In this document: positions 38,921-47,415 of the stretch, one piece after another
How the letters are laid out: every line of letters begins with the position of its first letter
How positions within the stretch are numbered: position 1 is the stretch's first letter
Origin: Streptomyces sp. PH10-H1
GTDB lineage: Bacteria > Actinomycetota > Actinomycetes > Streptomycetales > Streptomycetaceae
Length of the DNA stretch: 50,508 bases
Assembly: GCF_030063355.1 (NCBI RefSeq)
Contig: NZ_JASISZ010000061.1
Location: forward strand, 1 to 50,508
Reading direction: 5' to 3'
Position numbers and translations under genes: made by a program
Notes under the pieces: generated by a model
Seen by the model: only the letters and a program-made list of their open reading frames with translations
What the model was told of the DNA's origin: nothing
The model's database searches: none

Positions 38921-40225
38921 CTACTGGTTGCCGCAGGCGCTGGTCACGACCGGGTCGAGCCACGGCAGGTCGTGGCCCATCCGGTCCCGCTTGGTGCGCA
39001 GATACCGCAGATTGTGCTCCCCGGCCGCGATCGCCATCGGCTCCCGGCCGATGACACGCAGGCCGTGCCGGGTCAGCGCGTCGACCTTCTCCGGATTGTT
39101 CGTCAGCAGCCGCACCGACCGCACACCGAGGTCGGTGAGCATCTGCGCGGCGGCGCCGTAGTCGCGGGCGTCGGCGGGCAGGCCCAGTTCCAGGTTCGCG
39201 TCGAGGGTGTCGCGGCCGCGTTCCTGGAGCTCGTACGCGCGCAGCTTCGACAGCAGGCCGATGCCGCGGCCCTCGTGGCCCCGCAGATAGAGGACGACGC
39301 CCCGGCCCTCGGATGCCACTCTTTCGAGCGATGCCTGGAGCTGCGGTCCGCAGTCGCACCGCTGCGACCCGAAGACGTCTCCGGTGAGGCATTCGGAGTG
39401 CACCCGCACCAGAACGTTCTCGCCGTCGGCGAGCGCGCCCGCCGCGTCCAGGTCCCCGGCGATGAGCGCGATGTGCTCGATGCCGTCGGTGGTGCTGCGG
39501 TAGCCGTACGCCCGGAAGTCGCCGAAGGCGGTGGGCAGCCCGGTCGCGGCCTCGCGGCGCACGGTGGGCTCGGACGCGCGGCGGTACGCGATCAGGTCCT
39601 CGATCGAGATGATCGACAGACCGTGCTTGCGGGCGAACGGCACCAGCTCGGGGAGCCGGGCCATGGTGCCGTCCTCACGGGCGATCTCCACGATGGCCGC
39701 GGCCGGGCGCAGCCCCGCCAGCCGCGCCAGATCGACTCCGGCCTCGGTGTGGCCGTTGCGGACCAAGACGCCGCCGGGGCGGGCGCGCAGCGGGAAGACA
39801 TGGCCGGGGCGCACGAAGTCGCCCGCGACCGAGGAGGGGTCGGCGAGCATCCGGATGGTGGTGGCCCGGTCGGCGGCGGAGATGCCGGTGGTGACGCCGT
39901 GCGCGGCGCTCGCGTCGACCGAGACGGTGAACGCGGTCTTCATCGACTCGGTGTTGGCGTCGACCATCTGCGGCAGTTCCAGCCGGTCGAGCTCCGGGAC
40001 CTCCATCGGTACGCAGATCAGTCCGCGACACTCGGTCATCATGAAGGCCACGAGCTCGGGGGTGGCCTTCTCCGCGGCGATGATGAGATCGCCCTCGTTC
40101 TCACGGTCCTCGTCGTCGACCACGACGACGGGACGGCCGGCAGCGATATCGGCGATGGCGCGCTCGACCGGGTCGAGGGCGAGATCACCGTCGTCGGCGG
40201 CGTACCAGGTCTGCAGCGCGGTCAT
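38921..40225 (-). CDS. ribBA: Bifunctional DHBP synthase / GTP cyclohydrolase II
   Basis: A 434-residue fusion. The N-terminal RibB domain (about 1-215) has VVVVDDEDRENEGDLIIAAE, HGVTTGISAADRATTIR, DFVRPGHVFPLRARPGGVLV and RNGHTEAGVDL. The C-terminal RibA domain has the zinc site HSECLTGDVFGSQRCDCGPQ and YLRGHEGRGIGLLSKLRAYE, plus the catalytic Tyr/Arg region. It makes both riboflavin precursors. ATG 40225 overlaps the pnuC stop by 4 bp. All catalytic motifs are intact. Confidence 0.97.
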   Translation of the reverse strand: MTALQTWYAADDGDLALDPVERAIADIAAGRPVVVVDDEDRENEGDLIIAAEKATPELVAFMMTECRGLICVPMEVPELDRLELPQMVDANTESMKTAFTVSVDASAAHGVTTGISAADRATTIRMLADPSSVAGDFVRPGHVFPLRARPGGVLVRNGHTEAGVDLARLAGLRPAAAIVEIAREDGTMARLPELVPFARKHGLSIISIEDLIAYRRASEPTVRREAATGLPTAFGDFRAYGYRSTTDGIEHIALIAGDLDAAGALADGENVLVRVHSECLTGDVFGSQRCDCGPQLQASLERVASEGRGVVLYLRGHEGRGIGLLSKLRAYELQERGRDTLDANLELGLPADARDYGAAAQMLTDLGVRSVRLLTNNPEKVDALTRHGLRVIGREPMAIAAGEHNLRYLRTKRDRMGHDLPWLDPVVTSACGNQ

Positions 40226-40878
40226 GCTGTTGCTCCATCCGGGACGGTTCCGCTCGGCGCCCTGTCCGTCCGGGTCTGCAGCCACCAGGCGCGCATACCG
40301 AAGACGACCAGCACGAAGTAGATGACATAGACCAGGCCGGAGAAGGCCAGGCCGTTGTTGAAGGCGAGCGGGACGCCGACCACGTCGACAGCGAGCCAGG
40401 CGAACCAGAACTCCACCCAGCCGCGGGCCTGGGCGACCATCGCGGTCAGCGTGCCGACGAATATGTACGCGTCGGGCCACGGGTCCCAGGACAGCTTCGG
40501 ATAGGCGGTGAAGAGCATGGCCAGGGCGACGGTGCCCGCGGCGGTGCCGGCCACCAGCCAGGCCCGCTCCGCCCAGCCGGCGAACCGGATGGCCAGATCG
40601 CCGCTCGTGCCCCGGCCGCGCCGCCACTGGGTCCAGCCCCACACCGCGACCGTGACGACGACGACCTGCTTGCCGATGCCGCCGCTGAGGTGGGCGGACG
40701 CATAGGCCGCGACCAGCACGAGGCCGGAGAGCAGCTGCACGGGCCAGGTCAGCAGGGAGCGGCGCCAGCCGAGCGCCAGGGCTCCCAGGCCGAGCAGGTT
40801 CCCGGCCATGTCCGACCACATGATGTGCTGGTCGAACACGGTGAACGCCTCGCTGTTGAGCCAGCCGAGGGCACTCAT
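40222..40878 (-). CDS. pnuC: PnuC-family transporter in the riboflavin operon
   Basis: A 218-residue membrane protein with about seven helices (MAGNLLGLGALALGWRRSLL, WPVQLLSGLVLVAAYASAHL, VVVVTVAVWGWTQWRRG, AWLVAGTAAGTVALAMLFTA). It has the family's WxxWRRG and EFWFAWLAVDVVGVPLAFNN. PnuC proteins transport nicotinamide riboside or mononucleotide; in actinobacteria relatives inside FMN-riboswitch operons are taken to carry riboflavin. Stop and start overlaps with ribBA and ribE (4 bp each) show tight coupling. Confidence 0.93.
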   Translation of the reverse strand: MSALGWLNSEAFTVFDQHIMWSDMAGNLLGLGALALGWRRSLLTWPVQLLSGLVLVAAYASAHLSGGIGKQVVVVTVAVWGWTQWRRGRGTSGDLAIRFAGWAERAWLVAGTAAGTVALAMLFTAYPKLSWDPWPDAYIFVGTLTAMVAQARGWVEFWFAWLAVDVVGVPLAFNNGLAFSGLVYVIYFVLVVFGMRAWWLQTRTDRAPSGTVPDGATA

Positions 40879-41483
40879 GCCGTGGTCTCCGTCCGGTTCG
40901 CGCCGAGCAGCCGCTCGACGTACTTGGCGAGTACGTCCACCTCGAGATTCACCGGGTCGCCGGGCTGCTTGAAGCCGAGCGTGGTGAGGGCGAGGGTGGT
41001 CGGGATGAGGCTGATCGTGAAGTAGTCGGGGCCCGCGTCGACGACGGTAAGGCTGATGCCGTCGACCGTGATCGAGCCCTTCTCGACGACGTAGCGGGTC
41101 AGGTCGGCCGGGAGGGAGACCTTGACGATCTCCCAGTGCTCGGCCGGCTTGCGCTCGACGATGGTGCCGGTGCCGTCCACATGGCCCTGGACGAGGTGGC
41201 CGCCGAGGCGTCCGCCGAGTGCCATCGGGCGCTCCAGGTTGACCCGGGAGCCGGCGGCCAGCACGCCGAGGCTGGAGCGGCTGAGCGTCTCGGCCATCAC
41301 ATCGGCGGTGAACTCACCGTCCCCGAAGTCCACGACGGTCAGACACACGCCGTTGACGGCGATCGAGTCGCCGTGCTTGGCGCCTTCGGTGACCACGGGG
41401 CCGCGGACGCGGAAGCGGGAGGCATCAGCCAGCTCCTCTACTGCGGTGATCTCGCCCAGTTCTTCGACGATTCCGGTGAACAC
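40875..41483 (-). CDS. ribE: Riboflavin synthase alpha chain
   Basis: A 202-residue enzyme with two similar halves, as usual: MFTGIVEELGEITAVEEL ... GDSIAVNGVCLTVVDFG and LGGHLVQGHVDGTGTIVERK ... GSITVDGISLTVVDAG. It dismutates two lumazine molecules to riboflavin. It lies one base after ribD and overlaps pnuC by 4 bp. The family's C-terminal KYVERLL is present. Confidence 0.97.
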   Translation of the reverse strand: MFTGIVEELGEITAVEELADASRFRVRGPVVTEGAKHGDSIAVNGVCLTVVDFGDGEFTADVMAETLSRSSLGVLAAGSRVNLERPMALGGRLGGHLVQGHVDGTGTIVERKPAEHWEIVKVSLPADLTRYVVEKGSITVDGISLTVVDAGPDYFTISLIPTTLALTTLGFKQPGDPVNLEVDVLAKYVERLLGANRTETTA

Positions 41484-41484
41484 T

Positions 41485-42600
41485 TCAGTTCTCCTCGGCG
41501 TGGGGATAATCGGCGTGGGGATAAGCGGTGATGCGCAGGTCGGGCCCGATGCGGACCGTCTCGGTCACATCGAGCCGCAACGCTTGCGTGATGGTGGTGA
41601 TTCCGGCGTCGGCCAGTGCGGCGGGTCCGGCGCCGAGCAGGACGGGGGCGAGATAGCCCACGACCTTGTCGACGGCGCCGGCGGCCACGAAGGCCCCGGC
41701 CAGGGTCGGGCCGCCCTCCAGCAGCACCGAGCGGACACCGCGCTCGTACAGGGCGGCGAGCAGGGCGGGGATGTCCAGCCCGGGACCCGCGGCGGCACGG
41801 GGCACCCGGACGGTCTCGGCGAGGCCGTCCAGATGCGCGGTGCCGGCGTCCGGGGCGACGGCGATCAGGGTGGGCGCGGCGCCGTCCAGCACCCGCGCGC
41901 CGGGCTTGACGGTCGCCGCGGTGTCGACGAGGACCCGTAGCGGCTGGGTGGCGCCGTCCTGGCCGCGCACCGCGAGGTGCGGGTCGTCGGCGCGCAGGGT
42001 GCCGGAGCCGGCCACGACGGCGTCCGCCTCGGCGCGCAGCCGGTGGACGTCGGCGCGCGACTCCGCGGAACTGATCCAGCGGCTGGTGCCGTCGGAGGCG
42101 GCGATCCGGCCGTCGAGAGTGGCGGCGTACTTCCACACCACGAAGGGACGGCGGCGGGCGAGGGAGGTGAGCCACACCTCGTTGCCGCGTTCGGCCTCGG
42201 CGGCGAGCAGCCCGCCCGTGACGTCGATCCCGGCGGCGCGCAGGGTGCCCGCGCCGCCGGTGGCGTCGGGGTCCGGGTCGGCCACCGCGTAGACGACGCG
42301 GGCGATTCCGGCCTCGATGAGGGCCTGGGAGCAGGGGCCGGTACGGCCGGTGTGGTTGCAGGGTTCGAGGGTGACCAGTGCGGTGCCGCCCCTGGCCAGG
42401 TCGCCTGCCGCGCGCAGGGCGTGGACCTCGGCGTGCGGGCCGCCGGCGCGCTGGTGCCAGCCCTCGCCGACGGTGCGGCCTCCGGCGTCCAGGATGACGC
42501 AGCCGACGACCGGGTTGGGGCTGGTGGAGCCGAGACCGCGGGCGGCGAGCGCAATGGCTCGGCGCATCGCCGTGCTGTCGGCCGGAATTGCTGTGGCCAC
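41485..42600 (-). CDS. ribD: Bifunctional riboflavin deaminase/reductase
   Basis: A 371-residue enzyme. The deaminase domain has the zinc motif GGPHAEVHAL and LVTLEPCNHTGRTGPCSQAL. The reductase domain (from about 150) has FVVWKYAATLDGRIAASDGT, RADVHRLRAEADAVVAGSGT, VRSVLLEGGPTLAGAFVAAG. It is the first gene of the operon. GTG 42600 follows AGGAGGACCCG. The C-terminal tail YPHADYPHAEEN comes from a perfect 15-bp duplication. Confidence 0.95.
   Translation of the reverse strand: MATAIPADSTAMRRAIALAARGLGSTSPNPVVGCVILDAGGRTVGEGWHQRAGGPHAEVHALRAAGDLARGGTALVTLEPCNHTGRTGPCSQALIEAGIARVVYAVADPDPDATGGAGTLRAAGIDVTGGLLAAEAERGNEVWLTSLARRRPFVVWKYAATLDGRIAASDGTSRWISSAESRADVHRLRAEADAVVAGSGTLRADDPHLAVRGQDGATQPLRVLVDTAATVKPGARVLDGAAPTLIAVAPDAGTAHLDGLAETVRVPRAAAGPGLDIPALLAALYERGVRSVLLEGGPTLAGAFVAAGAVDKVVGYLAPVLLGAGPAALADAGITTITQALRLDVTETVRIGPDLRITAYPHADYPHAEEN
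41496..41525 (-). repeat. 15-bp tandem duplication at the end of ribD
   Basis: tcggcgtggggataa occurs twice in tandem on the + strand, adding five codons (YPHAD, then YPHAE) to the RibD C terminus just before the ribE start. It is outside the conserved reductase domain. Confidence 0.85.
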
Positions 42601-42748
42601 CGGGTCCTCCTGCCTCTTCGGGCACGGACTCCGGGGCTGTCACGAAGACAGGAACGGACAACTGCACCAAGAGACGCCGAGGCCGGGAAACGGTTCGCCC
42701 GAAGGACGAGCCGACAGCAGCGGCGCACCGGTGATTGCCCGCCGCGCA

Positions 42749-42866
42749 CTGCCTCCCATCCGGACTTTCACCGTCGGTCCAGGAATTTCACCTGGTCAAC
42801 CGGCCGCTGGAGGCGGACGGGTCGCGGACTGTAACCGCCGGTTCGGAATTACACCGACCCCGGAGT
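42749..42866 (-). promoter_or_regulatory. FMN riboswitch (RFN element)
   Basis: On the minus strand the aptamer reads GGTCGGTGTAATTCCGAACC, GGCGGTTACAGTCCGCGACC, a variable arm, CGGCCGGTTGACCAGGTGAA, ACCGACGGTGAAAGTCCGGA and TGGGAGGCAGT. These are the conserved blocks of the RFN element. About 150 bp separate it from ribD. It should repress the whole ribD-to-PH-gene transcript when FMN is high. Confidence 0.97.
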
Positions 42867-42996
42867 GCGCAAACGTCACTGATACAGGCTCCAGTCTGCC
42901 ACGTCTGATCACAGCACCGGTAGAGAGGTGACTGTGGCCTGGCTCACGCGGGGTTGCGCATGATGTCAAGGGGGCCTTGACCTCCCGAGCAGGGGG

Positions 42997-43062
42997 CCGG
43001 CCGGGACCGGGCGGTCCGGGTGCCCTCGACCGGCCGGGTACGGGCGGTCCGGGTGCGCTCAG
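42997..43062. repeat. 33-bp imperfect tandem duplication after the ROK gene
   Basis: Two units of ccggccggg..cgggcggtcc plus gggtg..ctc at 42997-43029 and 43030-43062, the second overlapping the end of the ROK gene. The role is unknown; no hairpin of note. Confidence 0.6.
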
Positions 43063-44354
43063 GGCGCGGGAGCGAACAGGACCTCCTGCGCGGCGTCCAT
43101 GGCGGACAGCACCGCACCGCGCAGCACCGCGCTGCCGGCGACGGTCCCCGCCCGGACGTCGGTGCTCAGCGGTGACATCAAGGAGAGCCGGTCGGCGACC
43201 CTGCCGGCCAGCGCCTCGCCGCCCGCCCGGCCGACCTCGCCGGCCAGCACCACGCAGCCGGGGTCGAGTACCGCGCAGACCGCCGCGGCCCCGATGGCGA
43301 TCCGGTCCGCGAGCGCGTCAAGGAACGCCTCGCTGCGCTCCCCCGGCCCGGGCCCGCGCGCCCAGCGGACGGCGGCCTCGGCCGTGGCGGCACCGTCGCC
43401 GGTGTTGTCTGCGCCGCCAGTGCCGTCCGTGCCGTTGATGCCGTCCGTGCCGTTGATGCCGTCGGCGCCGTCGGCGCCCGGAAAGCCGTGCTGTCGCGCC
43501 AGCGCGCAGACGGCGGCGGAGCCGGCCAGGGAGTGGAACCCGCCGTCGCAGTCGCTCACCGAGGGGAGCCGCGGCGTGCCGGGCACCGGCAGGAAGCCGA
43601 TCTCGCCCGTGCCGCCCGAGGCGCCGCGCCGCAACTGTCCGTCGAGGACGACGGCCGCCCCGACGCCCGCGCCGAGCCAGAGCAGAACGAAGGTGTGCTG
43701 GTCACGGGCGGCGCCGGCGCGCTGCTCGGCGATCGCGGCCAGGTTGCACTCGTTCTCCAGCAGGACCGGGATCCCGAGCCGTCCGCGCACCTCGGTGACG
43801 AGGTCGCCGTGCCAGGCGGGCAGCGCGCCGGTGGCGCGGAGCTGCCCGGTGGCGGGGTCGACGAGCCCGGGAGCGCCGAAGGCGACGGTGTGCAGGGATT
43901 TGGCACCCGCCTGGCGCGCGGTGCGTTCCAGCAGGGCGATCCCGCGCCGCGTCACCTGGTCCGGGGCGTCGGACGGGCCGACGGGCATGGCCGCGGAGCC
44001 GACGGTGCGGCCGAGCAGATCGGCGACGGTGATGCCGATGCCGTAAGTGCGGACGTCCACCCCGGCGATGTACGCGCGGTCGGCGACGATGGCGTAGAGC
44101 CGGGCATTGGGGCCGCGGCGATCCTCCCCCGAGGTGCCGACGACCTGGATCAGGCCGGAGTCCTGGAGGCGTTCGACGAGGTCGGCGACGCTGGGCCGGG
44201 ACAGGCCCGTGAGGGATTTCAACTGGGCTGCGGTCAGCGGCCCTTCGCTCTGCAGGAGCCCCAGCGCGAGGCGGTCGTTGATGACACGGGCCGTGCGCGG
44301 CGACGCGGTGGGGCCGGGGGGCGTGGGACCGGTGTGGGCGCGGGTGGCGGTCAT
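43059..44354 (-). CDS. ROK-family transcriptional regulator
   Basis: A 431-residue regulator. An N-terminal winged helix (RVINDRLALGLLQSEGPLTA, AQLKSLTGLSRPSVADLVER) precedes a sugar-kinase-like ROK domain (AGVDVRTYGIGITVADLLGR, HTVAFGAPGLVDPATGQLRA, LLENECNLAAIAEQRAGAAR, LWLGAGVGAAVVLDGQLRRG, ASGGTGEIGFLPV). The zinc-binding cysteine cluster is not evident. A GADGADGINGTDGINGTDGT stretch between the two lobes is a low-complexity insertion. ATG 44354 lies 10 bp after GGAAGG. It is divergent from an MFS transporter, across a palindrome, so probably represses it and itself. The ligand is probably a sugar or sugar derivative. Confidence 0.92.
   Translation of the reverse strand: MTATRAHTGPTPPGPTASPRTARVINDRLALGLLQSEGPLTAAQLKSLTGLSRPSVADLVERLQDSGLIQVVGTSGEDRRGPNARLYAIVADRAYIAGVDVRTYGIGITVADLLGRTVGSAAMPVGPSDAPDQVTRRGIALLERTARQAGAKSLHTVAFGAPGLVDPATGQLRATGALPAWHGDLVTEVRGRLGIPVLLENECNLAAIAEQRAGAARDQHTFVLLWLGAGVGAAVVLDGQLRRGASGGTGEIGFLPVPGTPRLPSVSDCDGGFHSLAGSAAVCALARQHGFPGADGADGINGTDGINGTDGTGGADNTGDGAATAEAAVRWARGPGPGERSEAFLDALADRIAIGAAAVCAVLDPGCVVLAGEVGRAGGEALAGRVADRLSLMSPLSTDVRAGTVAGSAVLRGAVLSAMDAAQEVLFAPAP
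43423..43458 (-). repeat. 18-bp tandem duplication in the ROK gene
   Basis: ccgtccgtgccgttgatg occurs twice in tandem, encoding the doubled GINGTD motif of the insertion. Copy number is likely variable. Confidence 0.85.
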
Positions 44355-44406
44355 GCCGGGATCCTTCCAGACACGGGGTACCGGGACGGCATCCGGAAAG
44401 CCATTT

Positions 44407-44429
44407 CTATCAGGCAGGCTTCCTGATAG
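44407..44429. promoter_or_regulatory. Palindromic operator between ROK and MFS genes
   Basis: CTATCAGG, 7 bases, CCTGATAG: a perfect 8-bp inverted repeat in an 85-bp divergent region. It ends 11 bp before the MFS start. Its size and AT-rich ends fit a ROK protein operator. Confidence 0.7.
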
Positions 44430-44439
44430 CTTACGCGCC

Positions 44440-45633
44440 ATGACGAGCGCAGCGATGCAGAAGACCGAACCGGGGCTCCGCCGGGCCCATGTGGCCATCG
44501 CGGCGGTCTTCGCCGTCCATGGCTCGGTCACCGGGAACTTCGCCACCCGTATCCCCTGGATCAAGGATCAGCTGGATCTCAGCGCAGGACAGCTCGGACT
44601 CGCCCTGGTCTTCCCCGCGCTCGGCGCGTCGCTGGCGATGCCGCTGGCCGGCCGCATCATGCACCGCTTCGGCTCGCGCGCCGCGCTGCGCGGCCTGCTG
44701 GCCCTGTGGTGCGCGGCGCTGGCCCTGCCCGCCGCGGCGCCCGGCCTGCCCTGGCTGTGCTTCGCGCTCTTGCTCTTCGGCGCCTCGGCCGGGATGGCCG
44801 ATGTGGCGATGAACGCCCTGGGCGTCGACGTCGAACAGCGCAAGGGAAACTCGATCATGTCGGGGCTGCACGGCATGTGGAGCGCGGGCACCCTGGCAGG
44901 CTCGGCGATCGGCGTGGCAGCCGCGCATGCGAACGTCGACGCCCGGCTGCATCTGGCGGTGGTGGCCCTGGTGCTGATCCCGCTCGGTTTCGCCGCCTGC
45001 GCGGGCGCCCCCGACCTCCGTCCCGAACTGGAGGCGGAGGCGCCGCCGCGCTTCTCCCTGCCGCCGCGCGCCGCCCTGATCATCGGGGCGATAGGTTTCT
45101 GCGCGGTCTTCGCGGAGGGCGCGAGCATGGACTGGTGCGCGGTCTATCTCCGCGATGTCACCGGGGCCTCGGCCGGCGTCGCCGCCGCCAGTTACACGGC
45201 CTTCGCCTGCACCATGGCCGCGACCCGGCTCGCCGGGGACGCGGTGGTACGACGGCTCGGCCCGGTGCGGACCGTGCGGGCCGGCGGCGTACTCGCCGTC
45301 CTGGGCGGACTGCTGGTGGTCGCCGCCGACGCGCAGCCACTGGCCATCACCGGTTTCGCGCTGCTCGGTGTGGGCATCGCGGTGGTGGTCCCGCTGTGCT
45401 TCGCCGCGGCCGGGCACGCCGGTCCGGTGCCCAGCCAGGCGATCGCGGGCGTCGCGACCGTGACGTACACCTCGGGTCTCGTCGCGCCGGCCGCCATCGG
45501 GGCGATCGCCAACGCCAGTTCCCTGACGGTGTCGTTCGGACTCGTGACGCTGCTCGCGGCGGGACTGGTGGTGGGCGCGGGGGTGCTGCGCCCGGCCGCC
45601 GGGCGGGCGCGGTCCGGCCCGCCCGGCGTATGA
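44440..45633 (+). CDS. MFS transporter
   Basis: A 397-residue membrane protein with about 12 helices (AIAAVFAVHGSVTGNFATRI, GQLGLALVFPALGASLAMPL, LPWLCFALLLFGASAGMADV, HLAVVALVLIPLGFAACA, and others after a central loop APDLRPELEAEAPPRFSLPP). The first loop has AGRIMHRFGSRAALRG, the MFS A-type motif. It resembles fucose-permease-like and related sugar porters. Start ATG 44440 is next to the palindrome. The ROK regulator is divergent. Substrate unknown. Confidence 0.9.
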   Translation: MTSAAMQKTEPGLRRAHVAIAAVFAVHGSVTGNFATRIPWIKDQLDLSAGQLGLALVFPALGASLAMPLAGRIMHRFGSRAALRGLLALWCAALALPAAAPGLPWLCFALLLFGASAGMADVAMNALGVDVEQRKGNSIMSGLHGMWSAGTLAGSAIGVAAAHANVDARLHLAVVALVLIPLGFAACAGAPDLRPELEAEAPPRFSLPPRAALIIGAIGFCAVFAEGASMDWCAVYLRDVTGASAGVAAASYTAFACTMAATRLAGDAVVRRLGPVRTVRAGGVLAVLGGLLVVAADAQPLAITGFALLGVGIAVVVPLCFAAAGHAGPVPSQAIAGVATVTYTSGLVAPAAIGAIANASSLTVSFGLVTLLAAGLVVGAGVLRPAAGRARSGPPGV

Positions 45634-45642
45634 GCGTCCCGC

Positions 45643-46995
45643 TCAGCCGGTGATCGAGTCCAGCTGCTCGGCCGCCGGGCGCAGCGCCCACAGGTCGCCG
45701 CCGGGCGGGGCTTCCAGGGCCGGTACCGCCGCGCGGGCCCTGGCGTCCCCGGCGTCGGCGGCGGCATGGACGATGTCACTCGCCGCGTAGGCGTGGAAGT
45801 CCAGTTCCGGGTGCGGCCAGGGGGACTCGCCGGTCGCGGCGGGCAGCAGATAGTCGACCGCCTCGAACAGCCCCGCGCCACCGGGTCCCTTGTGGGCCCA
45901 CAGATCGACGCCGACGTGGCGGCCGATCGCGGCGAGCCGGGTGAACGCCACCAGGTTGAAGGTGGAGTAGTGCCAGCTGCGGGTGCGGGAGATCTCACCG
46001 GGCTGGCCGCCGTCGGCCGCGATCTGCGCGTCGATCCGCCCGGCGCGGGCATTGAGCACGGTCTTCCTGGCGAGATCCGCGTGGCCGGTGGCCAGTTGGA
46101 GCGCGGACAGCTGCATGTCGAAGAAGGTGCCGTGGTTGTTCGACGCCGCTGCCTCCTCCTTGCCGAAGCCGCCGCCGAGCCAGCCGCGGAAGCCGTCGTA
46201 CCAGGCGAGCATTCCGCCGTGGTCGCTCGTGGACCAGCCGGGGGCTCCCGTGTCGAGGATCGCGGTGGCGTCGAGGACGCTGGTGAAGCCCTGGGAGAAG
46301 TCGATGATGCCGATCGCCCGGCCGTCGTACTTGCAGGGGATGATCTGCGCGTGGTCCAGGTTCGGGTTCATCCGGGTCGCCGGATCGGTGAACCAGGTAC
46401 GCAGGATCTCGGCCGCGTGCCGTGAGTAGGCCGGGTCGCCGGTATAGTACCAGGCGAGGCTGAGGGTGTAGGCGGACGCGAACACCTCCCCGCGCTCCTC
46501 GTGGTCGGTGAGCGCGTCGACCTCGGGATTGCGCCGGCCGTCCTTCTGCACGTACGGGCAGCCCATCGGGTTGTCCGCAGTCTTCGGCTTGCTCGCCCAC
46601 CAGTACGGGGCCTGGCTGAGGTAGTCGTGCTTGTCCCCGCCGGGCGGTGTGCGGTCCTTGGCGGTGACGGTCCACGGGCCCTTGGCCAGCCAGCCGTCTG
46701 CCTGCGCCTTCAGCGCGGCGACGGCGCGGAGCACGGCGGGGTCGCCGTTCGACAGACGCGCTTTGGCCTGCCGCAGCTGCTCGCCGTCCAGGACTACAGT
46801 CTTTGGGGCTTTCGGGGCTTTCGGGGCCTTCGGGGCCTTGGCGGCCTTCGGTGGCTTCGGGGCACTCCGGGCGTTCGTCCGCGTCGGCGTGTGCACCGGC
46901 GCGGCGGACACCGGTGACGCCATCGGCACGAGCAGGGCGGCGAGTCCGGCCGCGCCGGCGAGCAGCGCTCCCCAGCCTGTACGTCTTCCGCTCAT
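45643..46995 (-). CDS. Secreted alginate-lyase-family protein
   Basis: A 450-residue exported protein of the alginate_lyase (PL5-like) fold. Signal peptide: MSGRRTGWGALLAGAAGLAA, LLVPMASPVSAAP. A KAPKAPKAPKAPK linker follows. The all-alpha catalytic domain includes DYLSQAPYWWASKPKTADNP, MGCPYVQKDGRRNPEVDALT, SNNHGTFFDMQLSALQLATG (conserved Asn-His) and ISRTRSWHYSTFNLVAFTRL (Arg/Tyr). Substrate is a uronate polymer; alginate itself is not proven. It is separated from the MFS stop by only 9 bp, convergent. ATG 46995 sits behind GGAG. Confidence 0.9.
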   Translation of the reverse strand: MSGRRTGWGALLAGAAGLAALLVPMASPVSAAPVHTPTRTNARSAPKPPKAAKAPKAPKAPKAPKTVVLDGEQLRQAKARLSNGDPAVLRAVAALKAQADGWLAKGPWTVTAKDRTPPGGDKHDYLSQAPYWWASKPKTADNPMGCPYVQKDGRRNPEVDALTDHEERGEVFASAYTLSLAWYYTGDPAYSRHAAEILRTWFTDPATRMNPNLDHAQIIPCKYDGRAIGIIDFSQGFTSVLDATAILDTGAPGWSTSDHGGMLAWYDGFRGWLGGGFGKEEAAASNNHGTFFDMQLSALQLATGHADLARKTVLNARAGRIDAQIAADGGQPGEISRTRSWHYSTFNLVAFTRLAAIGRHVGVDLWAHKGPGGAGLFEAVDYLLPAATGESPWPHPELDFHAYAASDIVHAAADAGDARARAAVPALEAPPGGDLWALRPAAEQLDSITG

Positions 46996-47415
46996 CAAGC
47001 TCCAATCACGTACATGAATAGTGTTCAGGATGACGACCGTGTGAGCGTAGGACACCTGCTTACGCCCTGACAACGCTTCACGCACGATTCACGGACCCAT
47101 GGACCCGGCGTGAGCGAGTCCGAGATCCGGTGACCCCTTTGGCCTCAGCGGTATCGCACTCGGTACGATCGTGATCACCGGCGGATATCGTGCACTACGG
47201 GCGCCGGCACTGGCGTGATCACCGAACGGCCGTTCGGTGATTGATCATCCGGGTCTCCTGGAATGATCCGATCAGCGCACATATCATCGGCCCGACGGGG
47301 ATCCGCGCGCCCGGCCATTGCGCTATATTTCCCCTCCTCGGTGCCCGGCGGACGACTCCCCCATCGGATCGCCATTCCCCCCACGCTTACCGCGGCCATT
47401 ACCAAGGAGGCGACC
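46996..47415. other. 420-bp divergent intergenic region
   Basis: Between the lyase (leftward) and the glycosyltransferase (rightward), with lower GC than the flanks. It holds the long palindrome at 47218-47241, an ACGATCGT palindrome near 47165, a TGATCACCG direct repeat near 47171 and 47216, and a possible -10 box TATATT at about 47321. No gene-like frame is present. Confidence 0.6.
47218..47241. promoter_or_regulatory. 24-bp perfect palindrome
   Basis: ATCACCGAACGG followed by its exact inverse complement, without a spacer. It lies 223 bp from the lyase start and 175 bp from the glycosyltransferase start. Its form (ACCGAACGG symmetric) is like TetR-family operators. It could equally form a cruciform or hairpin in RNA. 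Confidence 0.6.
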
